In this document: positions 24,618 through 36,310 of the stretch, in pieces
Layout: every line of letters starts with the position of its first letter
Position numbering within the stretch: position 1 is the stretch's first letter
Origin: Saxidomus purpurata
Taxonomy: Eukaryota; Mollusca; Bivalvia; Venerida; Veneridae
Assembly: GCA_022818135.1 (NCBI GenBank)
Contig: JAFMSR010000010.1
Coordinates: forward strand, 10,650,951 to 10,714,950
Direction: 5' to 3'
DNA: 64,000 bases
Translations under genes and position numbers: made by a program
Notes under the pieces: model-generated
Databases searched by the model: none
What the model saw: the letters and a program-made list of their open reading frames with translations, nothing else
Told to the model about the DNA's origin: nothing

Positions 24618-25239
24618 AAATGTTTAAAGAAATTGTTACAGAACTTGTTCATTTTTAATTGTTAACAAAATGTCTGCAGAAATCTTAAAGAAAGTGTTAC
24701 GGAAAATCTCATTTTAAATGTTAAAAGAAATTGTTACAGATTTTGTTCATTTTAAATGTTAGCAAAATGTCTGCAGAAATGTTAAAGATAATGTTAAGTT
24801 GTTTTTTTTTTTAATCTTAAAAGAAATTGTTATGGAAAGGTTCATTAGAATGTTAAAGAAAATGTTACAGAAAATCTCAGTTTAAATGTTAAAAGAAATT
24901 GTTACAGAACTTGTTCATTTTAATTGTTAACAAAATGTCTGCAGAAATGTTAAAGATAAAGCAAATGTTAAGGAATGCGTCTTTTTAAATGTTAAGAGAG
25001 TTAAATGTTAAAGAAAATGTTACAGGATATCTCATTCTAAATGCTAAAAGAAATTGTTACAGAACTTGTTCATTTTAAATGTTTACAAAATGTCTGCAGA
25101 AATATTAAAGAAAGTGTTAAGGAAAATCTCATTTTAATGTTAAGGAAATTGTTTTTAGAACTTGTTCATTTTAAATGTAAACAAAATGTCTGCAGAAATG
25201 TTAAAGACAGTGTTAAGGAAAATCTCATTCTAATGTTAA

Positions 25240-25661
25240 GGTGACATTATGTGCATCTTACTGCACATAGTGTATTTTTGGTGACAGTTTTATAAAAGCA
25301 ATTTTTGATTGGTGTTTATTTAAATGTGTTAAATGAATGATTATGCCGCAGTAGTATTTGAAGTTGGTGCTTTAGATATAAAAAAGATCGGACTGATAAA
25401 ATGATAGTTGATTGTGTCGTTGTTGATGTTGGTAGAGAGTTTGGAAGTGGAAGGGAAGCAACTCCTGCATGCAGTCGTTCTTTTCTTAAATTGACTCTCC
25501 CAGTCAAATAAGAAAATCAATATTTGGAAAGTTTTAATTTCATAGTCTGGTAGATGAAGAGTTTGGTGTATTGGGTTAAAAGCTATTATTTCCTCTACGC
25601 TTTTGTACACACACCATATTCAGATTGATCTTTACTTGAAAAAAATGCGAATAATGTCACT
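25240..25661. mobile_element. TTAA-flanked MITE (422 bp), second family
   Basis: The left end GGTGACATTATGTGCAT and the reverse complement of the right end, AGTGACATTATTCGCAT, are imperfect inverted repeats. TTAA flanks both sides (25236-25239 and 25662-25665), and excision of the element plus one TTAA restores AATGTTAAGGAAATTG of the satellite. A degraded, oppositely oriented relative lies at 45.55-45.95 kb. Non-coding. Confidence 0.88.
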
Positions 25662-25764
25662 TTAAGGAAATTGTTACAGAACTAGTTCATTTTAAATGTC
25701 AACAAAATGTCTGCAGAAATGTTAAAAAAGAATGTTAAGGAGCGAGTCATTTTAAATAAATATC

Positions 25765-26117
25765 ATATTCTTTATTCAGAACTGATGATGAGAAAAGGAG
25801 AAATATACACATTTGGATAGTGTTGAACTTCCTCATGATAGTAATTATTTTAATTATATAATTATTTTTATGCTTTTAATATTGTTTGGTTGTGAATACC
25901 TAGCTTTTAGTGTTTATAATATAATTTATTGAATTTAAATTTGGAAAATGATAAAAAAAAAATCCCCTTTCATAAAGGTTGTCCTATCATAATGGAAAAA
26001 CAGTATGAAAACTATAGACAATAATAATGAGAATAATAAGAATTATTTATCAAAAGTTTTTTGAAATTCTTCTTTGCTTATCTTACCTTATAATCTTATC
26101 TATATTGAAATTTTGAA
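25765..26117 (+). repeat. Right direct repeat flanking the satellite
   Basis: Second copy of the 17985-18337 sequence, same orientation, about 90 percent alike by eye. It ends at GAAATTTTGAAAT, where the two copies diverge. Confidence 0.9.
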
Positions 26118-26610
26118 ATGAAAAAGAACAACTTTAAATGCCAGAAGTAGCCAGAATCAACCACTTCTCTAGTAGCTGGTGTTTGTTGTGTTGTTGGTTT
26201 GGCCACATAATGTGCCACCAGGACTTGTAGAGTTGTCGCTGTGGTGCGTTGGTTGCCTGTCGTCCAGTAGAAAGTCACTGGCACACAGGTCTTCCCAGAT
26301 AGGTGTTGTGGGGTATGTTTGCAAGGGGAAATTACAAACCTTCTCATAATGTGCTTTCTGGGCTTTTTCGATTGCCTTTAGCTGTGCTTGAGATTGCCTT
26401 TAGCTGTGCTTGAGATAATTTGTCATCTGCACATTCGGTCTTTTTTTGACAAATTAACTGGGAGCCAGACTTGAAGTATTTTGTATCTGTCTGATTTGTG
26501 TGTTGTTGGTACCTTTCGCTTAATGAAGATAATAAACAAAAACATCTTGAATGCTTGTTAGCACTTTGGTTAGTTAAGATGGTGTATGTCGCTTGGTACC
26601 ATGAATCAAT
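26118..26610. other. Junction between the two satellites
   Basis: Mostly unassigned. A 22-bp direct duplication, ATTGCCTTTAGCTGTGCTTG, occurs twice at 26368-26413. No gene seen. Confidence 0.5.
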
Positions 26611-29600
26611 TGTTGTTGCGCACTTACTACAGTACGTTGCTGTGAACTGAGCTGGTTAGGGCCTATCTTGTCTGTACTAGGTCTCTTGACAAATTAAAAA
26701 ACGACTGTCTGTACTTCTTGCGCTACATCTTTTGTGCAGACACAGTGAGTTCTCTTTGTTATTGTGCACTTACTACAGTATATTGCTGTGAACTGAGAAG
26801 GTTAGGGCCTATCTTGTCTGTACTAGGTCTTAGTATGAATTGCTGTTGATAAGTTCTAAAGCGACTGTCCGTACTTCTTGCGCTACATCTTTTGTGTGCG
26901 CCAAGTGAGTTATTTTGTTGTTGCGCACTTACTACAGTATATTGCTGTGAACTGAGAAGGTTAGGGCCTATCTTGTCTCTACAAGGCCTTAGTATGAATT
27001 GCTGTTGATAAGTTCTAAAACAACTGTCTGTACTTCATGCGCTACATCTTTTGTGCGCGCCAAGTGAGTTATTTTTGTTGTTGCACACTTACTACAGTAT
27101 GTTGCTGTGAACTGAGCAGGTTTAAGGGCCTATCTTGTCTGTACTAGGTCTTAGTATGAATTGCTGTTGATAAGTTCTAAAACAACTGTCCGTACTTCAT
27201 GCGCTACATCTTTTGTGTGCGCCAAGTGAGTTATTTTTGTTGTTGCGCACTTACTACAGTATATTGCTGTGAACTGAGAAGGTTAGGGCCTATCTTGTCT
27301 GTACTAGGTCTTTGTATGAATTGCTGTTGATAAGTTCTAAAACAACTGTCCGTACTTCATGCGCTACATCTTTTGTGTGCGCCAAGTGAGTTATTTTGTT
27401 GTTGTGCACTTACTACAGTATGTTGCTGTGAACTGAGCAGATTAGGGCCTATCTTGTCTGTACTAGGTCTTAGTATGAATTGCTGTTGATAAGTTCTAAA
27501 ACAACTGTCCGTACTTCATGCGCTACATTTTTTGTGCGAGCCAAGTATGTCATTTTTGTTGTTGCGCACTTACTACAGTATGTTGCTGTGAGCTGAGCAG
27601 GTTTAAGGGCCTATCTTGTCTGTACTAGATCTTAGTATGAATTGCTGTTGATAAGTTCTAAAACAACTGTCCGTACTTCTTGCACTACATCGTTTGTGCG
27701 TGCCAAGTGAGTTATTTTGTTGTTTCGCACTTACTACAGTATGTTGCTATGAACTGAGCAGGTTTAAGGGCCTATCTTGTCTGTACTAGGTCTTTGTATG
27801 AATTGCTGTTGATAAGTTCTAAAACAACTGTCCGTACTTCATGCGCTACATCTTTTGTGCGCGCCAAGTGAGTTATTTTTGTTGTTGCGCACTTACTGCA
27901 GTATGTTGCTGTGAGCTGAGCAGGTTTAAGGGCCTATCTTGTCTGTACTAGGTCTTTGTATGAATTGCTGTTGATAAGTTCTAAAACAACTGTCCGTACT
28001 TCTTGCGCTACATTGTTTGTGGGGGCACAGTGAGTTTTCTTTGTTGTTGCGCACTTACTGCAGTATGTTGCTGTGAGCTGAGCAGGTTTAAGGGCCTATC
28101 TTGTCTGTACTAGGTCTTAGTATGAATTGCTGTTTATAAGTTCTAAAACAACTGTCCTTACTTCATGCGCTACATTTTTTGTGCGAGCCAAGTATGTCAT
28201 TTTTGTTGTTGCGCACTTACTACAGTATGTTGCTGTGAGCTGAGCAGGTTTAAGGGCCTATCTTGTCTGTACTAGGTCTTAGTATGAATTGCTGTTGATA
28301 AGTTCTAAAACCACTGTCTGTACTTCATGCGCTACATCTTTTGTGCGTGCCAAGTGAGTTATTTTTGTTGTTGCGCACTTATTACAGTATGTTGCTGTGA
28401 ACTGAGCAGGTTTAAGGGCCTATCTTGTCTGTACTAGGTCTTAGTATGAATTGCTGTTGATAAGTTCTAAAACGACTGTCCGTACTTCTTGCGCTACATC
28501 TTTTATGCACGCCAAGTGAGTTATTTTTGTTGTTGCGCACTTACTACAGTATGTTGCTGTGAACTGAGAAGGTTAGGGCCTATCTTGTCTGTACTAGGTC
28601 TTTGTATGAATTGCTGTTGATAAGTTCTAAAACAACTGTCCGTACTTCATGCGCTACATCTTTTGTGCGCGCCAAGTGAGTTATTTTTGTTGTTGCACAC
28701 TTACTACAGTATGTTGCTGTGAACTGAGCAGGTTTAAGGGCCTATCTTGTCTGTACTAGGTCTTAGTATGAATTGCTGTTGATAAGTTCTAAAACAACTG
28801 TCCGTACTTCATGCGCTACATCTTTTGTGTGCGCCAAGTGAGTTATTTTTGTTGTTGCGCACTTACTACAGTATATTGCTGTGAACTGAGAAGGTTAGGG
28901 CCTATCTTGTCTGTACTAGGTCTTTGTATGAATTGCTGTTGATAAGTTCTAAAACAACTGTCCGTACTTCATGCGCTACATCTTTTGTGTGCGCCAAGTG
29001 AGTTATTTTGTTGTTGTGCACTTACTACAGTATGTTGCTGTGAACTGAGCAGATTAGGGCCTATCTTGTCTGTACTAGGTCTTAGTATGAATTGCTGTTG
29101 ATAAGTTCTAAAACAACTGTCCGTACTTCATGCGCTACATTTTTTGTGCGAGCCAAGTATGTCATTTTTGTTGTTGCGCACTTACTACAGTATGTTGCTG
29201 TGAGCTGAGCAGGTTTAAGGGCCTATCTTGTCTGTACTAGATCTTAGTATGAATTGCTGTTGATAAGTTCTAAAACAACTGTCCGTACTTCTTGCACTAC
29301 ATCGTTTGTGCGTGCCAAGTGAGTTATTTTGTTGTTTCGCACTTACTACAGTATGTTGCTATGAACTGAGCAGGTTTAAGGGCCTATCTTGTCTGTACTA
29401 GGTCTTTGTATGAATTGCTGTTGATAAGTTCTAAAACAACTGTCCGTACTTCATGCGCTACATCTTTTGTGCACGCCAAGTGAGTTATTTTTGTTGTTGC
29501 GCACTTACTACAGTATGTTGCTGTGAACTGAGAAGGTTAGGGCCTATCTTGTCTGTACTAGGTCTTTGTATGAATTGCTGTTGATAAGTTCTAAAACAAC

Positions 29601-30775
29601 TGTCCGTACTTCATGCGCTACATCTTTTGTGCGCGCCAAGTGAGTTATTTTTGTTGTTGCGCACTTACTGCAGTATGTTGCTGTGAGCTGAGCAGGTTTA
29701 AGGGCCTATCTTGTCTGTACTAGGTCTTTGTATGAATTGCTGTTGATAAGTTCTAAAACAACTGTCCGTACTTCTTGCGCTACATTGTTTGTGGGGGCAC
29801 AGTGAGTTTTCTTTGTTGTTGCACACTTACTACAGTATGTTGCTGTGAGCTGAGCAGGTTTAAGGGCCTATCTTGTCTGTACTAGGTCTTAGTATGAATT
29901 GCTGTTTATAAGTTCTAAAACAACTGTCCTTACTTCATGCGCTACATTTTTTGTGCGAGCCAAGTATGTCATTTTTGTTGTTGCGCACTTACTACAGTAT
30001 GTTGCTGTGAGCTGAGCAGGTTTAAGGGCCTATCTTGTCTGTACTAGGTCTTAGTATGAATTGCTGTTGATAAGTTCTAAAACCACTGTCTGTACTTCAT
30101 GCGCTACATCTTTTGTGCGTGCCAAGTGAGTTATTTTTGTTGTTGCGCACTTATTACAGTATGTTGCTGTGAACTGAGCAGGTTTAAGGGCCTATCTTGT
30201 CTGTACTAGGTCTTAGTATGAATTGCTGTTGATAAGTTCTAAAACAACTGTCCGTACTTCTTGCGCTACATCATTTGTGCGAGCCAAGTATGTCATTTTT
30301 GTTGTTGGGCACTTACTACAGTATATTGCTGTGAACTGAGAAGGTTAGGGCCTATCTTGTCTGTACTAGGTCTTAGTATGAATTGCTGTTGATAAGTTCT
30401 AAAACAACTGTCTGTACTTCATGTGCTACATCTTTTGTGCGCGCCAAGTGAGTTATTTTTGTTGTTGCGCACTTATTACAGTATGTTGCTGTGAACTGAG
30501 CAGGTTTAAGGGCCTATCTTGTCTGTACTAGGTCTTAGTATGAATTGCTGTTGATAAGTTCTAAAACGACTGTCCGTACTTCTTGCGCTACATCTTTTAT
30601 GCACGCCAAGTGAGTTATTTTTGTTGTTGCGCACTTACTACAGTATGTTGCTGTGAACTGAGCAGGTTTAAGGCCTATCTTGTCTGTACTAGATCTTAGT
30701 ATGAATTGCTGTTGATAAATTCTAAAACCACTGTCCGTACTTCTTGTGCTACATTTTGTGTGCGGGCCCAGTGAG
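26611..30775. repeat. Satellite array, about 160-bp unit, about 26 copies
   Basis: Units contain GTTGTTGCGCACTTACTACA, GGGCCTATCTTGTCTGTACT, GAATTGCTGTTGATAAGTTC and GCGCTACATCTTTTGTGCG at 159-163 bp spacing. Variant markers (TGTTGCACAC at 27080 and 28692, with matching neighbours) repeat 1612 bp apart, so a ten-monomer block has been duplicated; later markers (GTGGGGGCACAG at 28019 and 29791) are one monomer further apart. The monomer is unrelated to the 97-bp satellite. It is close in length to the widespread bivalve BIV160 satellite, but I cannot claim homology without alignment. Confidence 0.95.
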
Positions 30776-31015
30776 ATGTTTTATGTATATTCCCATGTTT
30801 TGCCTTTTACGGCTTTTATTCTGTTTGAGTCTTTTAGTCATCTTGGTATGAAAATGTTGATACATGTCTTCAATGACAAATGTTTGTCGAAGTACATAGT
30901 TTACACAGGAACTTAGCATGCTCATAATATGGGTAATTTTCTCCACATAGTTTAAAGGGGAAATTGTTTGATCTTTTAGGGTGTCCTGCTGACCGGTTTA
31001 TGCATTAGTAGAACT

Positions 31016-32345
31016 GATGCCATGGTGATTTGTCCGTAGTCCGTCCATCTGTCTGTCTACAATCAAAAGGTGCAGGTTAGGTGGCTATGGCAACAATATG
31101 TAACAGGAAATTGTCTTTGATGTCATTAATATTCCGTATGTCTTATGTAGCTATATGTGGGCTTATGTGGCTAAAGAGTACAATAGAGAGAACAAAAGAA
31201 TAGCTAAAGAACTGCTAATTTTTAGTGCATCAGTAGGTCAAAGGTCATGGTCACAGTGACCTCCATTTCAAGTAACAATTTTCATTTGTCTTTAATGAAA
31301 CATATTGTAAGGTTGCTTGCACCAAGTATATGATCCCTAGTAGTTTTGATGTGAGTGGTTCCAAACAAAGGTCACAGCAGTCAGATGGTCAAGGTCACAG
31401 TCAGAGTGACCTCAAGTTTTCCTTGATAATGCTCTTACTATAGGTCGCAATTTTTATTCAACTTTCATCACACTTATTCAGAAAGTTGCCTGTAAGCTTT
31501 AGATGATCCCTATTGTTTTTTTGGCCAGATGATCAAAGATCTAAGTAAGAGTGACCTCAAGCTGTCCTAGATAACGCTATAGGTCACAATTTCATTCAAC
31601 TTTCATCACACTTGTCCAGAAAGTTGCCTGCAACTTGTAGATTATCCCAATTTATTTGTTTGGTCATTGGGTCAAAGGTTTGGGTCAGAGTTACCTCCGT
31701 TAGTGTTTCCTTGATAACACTCTACAGGTCACAAATTCTCATTCAAATTTCAACAAACTTGTTCAGATAATTGTCTGCAACGGGTATAATATGATCCCTA
31801 TTGTTTTTGGGGTCAGGTGGTCAAAGGTCAAGGTCAGAGTGACTCTCAAGTTTTCCTTGATATTGCTCTTCCTGTCACAACTTTCATCAAACTTGCTCAT
31901 AAGAATGTTTGCAACCTGTAGATGATTCCTATTGATTTTGGGTCAGTAAGTCAAAGGTCAAGGTCAGAGTGACTTCAGGGTTTCATTGATAATGCTGTAC
32001 ATGTCACAATTTTCATTTGACTTTCATCAAACTTGTTCAAACAGTTTGCTGCTTATTTAATGGGACCCAGACTTTGAAAATCATCTCTGCTTAATGTTAC
32101 CCACAGTCTTCAAATTTTATGGGATGATTTGGTTTTACAGATTAGACACTCCCTACTGTTTCGGGGTCAAAATTGCCTTCTTTAGCTTTAAAGGTTGATT
32201 TGTCTTACTGAGTACCAGTATATGATCTCCACTGTTTCTGGGTTCAGTGGGTGAAGGTCAAGGTCACAGTGACTTCTGTCAGCTTTTCCTTGATGACATT
32301 CCAAGAGACTTTTACAAAACTTACTCAATACAATGCAGTATGTTA
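31016..32345 (+). mobile_element. Family D-type degenerate repeat rich in AGGTCA half-sites
   Basis: After GTCCGTAGTCCGTCCATCTG near 31033, degenerate units of about 140 bp follow, each with GTCAAAGGTCAAGGTCAGAG, TTTCCTTGAT and TGTAGATGATCCCTATTG. GGTCACAGTGACC occurs at 31249-31261. Ends are unclear and there is no coding frame. Confidence 0.6.
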
Positions 32346-32553
32346 AGTAGAGTGATACTAGCTTTTTAGGGCTTCTAGTTTAGGCCTAAAACAGTGAATA
32401 CTTTATCATGGCAAGAGTAAAAAGCATTTATTTCTGACATTTATGTGACACACCGTTACTGCCTTAAAGTATAGAAACATTATTTGGCCACCGTTTATTA
32501 TCGCGATGCGAAAGACAACCGCGAGTCAAGATGTTACTTGTTTTTAGCTTCCG

Positions 32554-32562
32554 TATATAAAG
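32554..32562 (+). promoter_or_regulatory. TATA-like motif upstream of a hairpin
   Basis: TATATAAAG stands about 50 bp before a near-perfect hairpin, in a locally CpG-richer stretch (TTATCGCGATGCG, CCGCGG). Promoter function is inference only. Confidence 0.2.
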
Positions 32563-32611
32563 CGGGCATTTTCCGCGGTCAAATTATAAGCTACAGTAAT
32601 TTTTTACATAT

Positions 32612-32687
32612 CAGTTGGTTGGCATTGTGGAACCAATATAAGAATTAATTATAATTCAGATATTGGTTCTGCAATGCCAACCAACTG
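32612..32687. other. 76-nt near-perfect hairpin (possible pre-miRNA or minimal MITE)
   Basis: The arms at 32612-32639 and 32660-32687 pair over 28 bp with two mismatches (CAGTTGGTTGGCATTG with CAATGCCAACCAACTG). The loop itself pairs further through GAATTA/TAATTC around a 4-nt tip. The size and stem suit a miRNA precursor, but such compact palindromes also arise from transposon ends. Confidence 0.75.
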
Positions 32688-32768
32688 AAAAGTAAATGTT
32701 AAGTACATCTTACTATTTACTGTTTATTTTGTTGATATTTTGGGTATATCTTACCCATTCATGTACTT

Positions 32769-33895
32769 ATGTCCCCCACCAAGTGGTGCAGAGACATATT
32801 GATTTGGTGCTGTCTGCCTGTCAGTCTGTTTGTCCCAAAATTTGTCACTGCAACCCAGTTTCTACAAGCCTGTATGGCTGTTAATGAAACTTGTCAGAAA
32901 TGCTAAGGGCGAAGTGTAGTTGCGCATATTGCTAGCATTTTCTTAGCGGATTTACATTCTTTTTTTGTAAACCGTAAGTTTGTCCATGTATTTCTAAAAA
33001 TCCTCTTTATACCTGGATGGATTTTACTGAAGTACGAAGTAAAGTTGTGCATATTGCCGTTTTTTGCGGCTCAGTGATTCTTAGCAGATTTATTTTTCTT
33101 TTGTATATCGTAAGTTTGTTCATGTATTTCTAAGAAAATCCTTTATGCCTGGATAGATTTTACTGAAGTACAAAGTATAGTTATGCATATTGTCGTTTTT
33201 TGGTGGTTCAGTGATTTTTAGCGGATTTATTTTCCTTTTTGCAAACTGTAAGTTTGTTCATGTATTTTTTGATAAAATCCTGTTTTACTAAAGTGCGAAG
33301 TGTAGTTTTGCATATTACTGGCAATTCCAGATCAGTGATTCATAGCTGATTAATTGTCCTTTTTAGTAAACCTCAAGTTTGTCCATATATTTGTAAAAAA
33401 GGTCTATATGCTTGGATGGATCTTACTGAAACTTGGTGAAAATACTAAGCATGAAGTGTTTTTGTGCAGATTGTTGGCATTTTCCTGTATATTGATTCTT
33501 AGCAGAGTAATTGTCCTTTTTTGTAAACCCTAACCCTAAGTTTGTCCGTGCAACTCTTTCCATATGCCTGGATGGATTTTACTTAAACTTGGTAGAAATG
33601 CTAAAGTATAAAGTGCAGTTGTGCATGTTGTCCACATTTTCCTGTTGAATGATTCTTAGGGGAGTTATTGTCCTTTTTTCGTAGACACTAATCCTATGTT
33701 TGTCCTTTCACCTCCTCAAACTAGACATGAATGATTGATGCAAAGGGTAGTTGTGCATGTTGTCCACATTTTCCTGTTGAATGATTCTTAGGGGAGTTAT
33801 TGTCCTTTTTTCATAGACACTAATCCTATGTTTGTCCTTTCACCTCCTCAAACTAGACATGAATGATTGATGTAAAGGGTAGTTGTACATGTCAT
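32769..33895 (+). repeat. Degenerate tandem repeat (125-155 bp) with start hairpin
   Basis: A hairpin at 32769-32797 (CCCACC, loop AAGT, GGTG within ATGTC...GACAT) opens the block. Units follow with TAGTTGTGCATATTG-type motifs near 32916, 33041, 33175, 33300, 33456, 33609 and 33748. The last two (33618-33880) are almost identical with a 139-bp period. It probably belongs to the Helentron-like group. Confidence 0.65.
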
Positions 33896-34106
33896 GATAC
33901 ACATACCTGTCTGTTCTACAGTGTTATGTGATGGGAGACATACGTTTTTTAACCTAGTTTAGGATGTTCTTTGAGTACCATGATTGCGTTTACTAGAATA
34001 TCCAATAATCCTTTACCAATACCTTTGCCTGGGCCTTCCACAGGTATGTATATATGTATATTTAAGTTAATTTGTGTGTTTTCATGTTTGTTGACGTCTT
34101 GTTTTA

Positions 34107-34200
34107 TATGCCACCCGAAGAAGTTGTTGGTGGTATATAGTAATCGCATCATCCGTTCGTCAGTCTGTTTCCGCATCACTGTCTGAAGTGTTCATTGCCT
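34107..34200 (+). mobile_element. 5' end fragment of a Helentron-like element
   Basis: TATGCCACC...GGTGGTATA forms a hairpin at 34107-34136, followed by CATCCGTTCGTCAGTCTG. The element is cut off where the family A copy starts at 34207. Confidence 0.45.
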
Positions 34201-34206
34201 TTGTTT

Positions 34207-34803
34207 TAGCTCACCTGGTACAAAGTGCCAGGGTGAGCTATTTGTGACTGCTTGATGTCTGTCATTGTTATCTGTTCATCATTAAACTTTATTTTTTGAC
34301 CACTCATCAAGACAGTTGGGCAGAGCAATTGTCTTGATGAACTCCAGCTTGATTTTGAATTATGTGTAGGGTCAAGAGCTTTAAAGGGGCACTCCCTACA
34401 TCTAGCAGATTATTTTCTCGAAACATAGATAATGTGTTCAATGAACGCAAAAAAAATGAATACATTTTTAATGAACAACATCTATAGAAAAATGCCCCAT
34501 TTTAACACAATCAACATAGATTATTGAATGGTTTATGGTACTGCAGTATATTTTAAACCACTGATTTTATAGATAATGACTAGAATACAGAGCTGAAACT
34601 TTTAGATTAAGTAATAATACTTCCAAAGATTCTATTATTTATATTTTGGAGGTTTTTTGTTTGGCATAAGTTATAAGGTATGTCCCTATTGCCATTCGAA
34701 GCTACAGTTATGAAATTTGGACTGTGTCCTACTTTCTTGTCTTTTGGAGCAACAATACTCAGGTGAGCGCGATGTAGGGCCATTATTGCCAGGCCCTCTT
34801 AAT
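34207..34803 (+). mobile_element. Helentron-like element, family A, diverged copy
   Basis: It starts TAGCTCACCTGGTACAAAGT, forming a hairpin with GCCAGGGTGAGCTA. It ends CAGGTGAGCGCGATG, then a GGGCC...GGCCCT hairpin and CTT. The central part is unlike the 43-kb copy. Confidence 0.55.
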
Positions 34804-34837
34804 TCTTATTGAGAAACTGCCAAATGGCCAGAAAACA

Positions 34838-34995
34838 ACCATTATAAAAATAATAATAGAAATACTAATAATCATTACAACAATAACAATAACAATAAAT
34901 AATAATTTTTTTAGCTTATGTACAGAATACAACAATTATATAGATAATAATAGAAATAATACTAATGATAACAACAACAACAATTATAATAAATT
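34838..34995. repeat. AAT/AAC-rich microsatellites
   Basis: Two interrupted blocks of ATAATAATAG and ACAATAACAATAAC triplet repeats. Confidence 0.8.
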
Positions 34996-35084
34996 TTTAA
35001 TTTTTTTGCTCATTTGTTTTTAAGAAAAGGGGCTAATCCTACTTGTGGTAGCATTTGTGTTGGGTTTTATGTACGATTTAAACA

Positions 35085-35965
35085 GTTGAATATTACTTTA
35101 AAGACTTATTTATTATTATGATTCCCACTGTCATGAAGGCAACTCTGTCATGAATGTCTTTTTAATTATGGACTTTTGCCATGTTTTTTGTACGGCCTTA
35201 CTGACATTTAAAATATCCTTATAAAATATTAGAAAGTTGGAATACCTGTGCACTGATGATTTTATGATGCCGAAATTACATAAAAGAAACCAGTTTAATA
35301 AACACATCTTTCAGCTTAAAACAGAAAATTTTTATGAATACATATCGTTAGTTGTACAACTACTTTTAACACACATAGCACAATTATTGTACTGACATTA
35401 CATACATTGTGCAGCATATCTCATATCTATAAAAGATATGAGAATATGATGGGTCCAGTGATACCAAACTCATATAGTCACTAGGCTCGTGTATAAATGT
35501 ATTCACAGCTGAAAGGAATGAATAAATAAGTAAGAGACTGGGAACCATGTCAAGTAATTACGGCATTTTTTCAACATAGAATATTGGTGAAGTTTTGAGT
35601 GCCAGTCCACTTTCTGACTTAACCACTTTTGATATTACTTTGAAAGTTGGAATCATGACACCTATCAGTAAGCAACCGTAGGCTAACTTTTGTAAATTTT
35701 TGAAAATTTTACATAGAAATTCATTGTAAAAGTGTTGTGTGCAATGCACTGTCATGCTCATATATCAGTCAACACTTAAAGTATATTAATTTGAAACTTT
35801 GCTTAGTGTTCAGGGGTATCAAACAATCATGTAAGATAACTGTTGACGTGTATCTTGCCAGTTATGACCCTTGTTTACACATAAATACACGGGTTCTTGA
35901 TTTGCCTTTTACTGCCAAAAGTTTTGATAGTTGGGCGTGCTGTTATTGAACAGCTCTATTATTGA
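35085..35965 (+). mobile_element. Degenerate family B-like sequence
   Basis: TTGAATATTACTTTAAAG, AACTCTGTCATGAA and TGACTTAACCACTTTTGATA resemble the family B core units at 36.4-37.0 kb. Ends not resolved. Confidence 0.4.
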
Positions 35966-36310
35966 GTTAGCCCCTTTTTCTTACTCTTTTTTGTCCAGAG
36001 TATAACTCTTAAAGCACTGAAGGAAATTGCTTTCAGATTGCATTCATTGAGAGAGGACACTTAAGGGATCTATAGTTCCAAAGACCTATACTGTCTTGTT
36101 TTTTAAATACCGTATATTGTTTTATTTCACATGTGTATAAAATTTGCAATATTTTCGCTATTTTCGCTATTTTTCGTTATTTTGCTGAATGAAATCTAGT
36201 TGTACATATTATTGTTTGGGGTCAAAAGCTAAAAGGTCAAGGTCATAGGGGTGGGAGACATCTCTAGTTTGTGCATTGAATTAAACTTCAAGCAATTTTT
36301 ACATCATTTT

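Larger units (their letters stand above)
18385..25755. repeat. AT-rich satellite, about 97-bp unit, with higher-order repeats
   Basis: Units read roughly GTTAAAAGAAATTGTTACAG, AACTTGTTCATTTTAAATG, TTAACAAAATGTCTGCAGAA, then ATGTTAAAGAAAATGTTACG and AAAATCTCATTTTAAAT. Nearly every unit has CTGCAG (PstI) and several TTAA. A longer variant carries a T-rich stretch and TTATGGAAAGGTTCGTTA. Marker motifs recur 2015 bp apart once the MITE is discounted (GTCTTTTTAAATGTTAA at 19823 and 21838; AGTTTTATTTATTTTTTTAA at 20063 and 22521). Open frames across units give repeated Lys-rich peptides and are not credible genes. Confidence 0.95.

Noticed and set aside
24259..24627. 122-codon frame with a Cys/Val-rich part
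   Set aside because: Formed by satellite monomers running into a GT microsatellite; no coding signal.
26611..30775. Considered as tandem small-RNA genes
   Set aside because: No shared promoter, terminator or conserved fold could be identified; the block structure fits a satellite.
33526..33537. ACCCTAACCCTA, resembling a telomere repeat
   Set aside because: Only two imperfect copies within a degenerate tandem unit; neighbouring units carry variants of the same bases, so it is coincidence.
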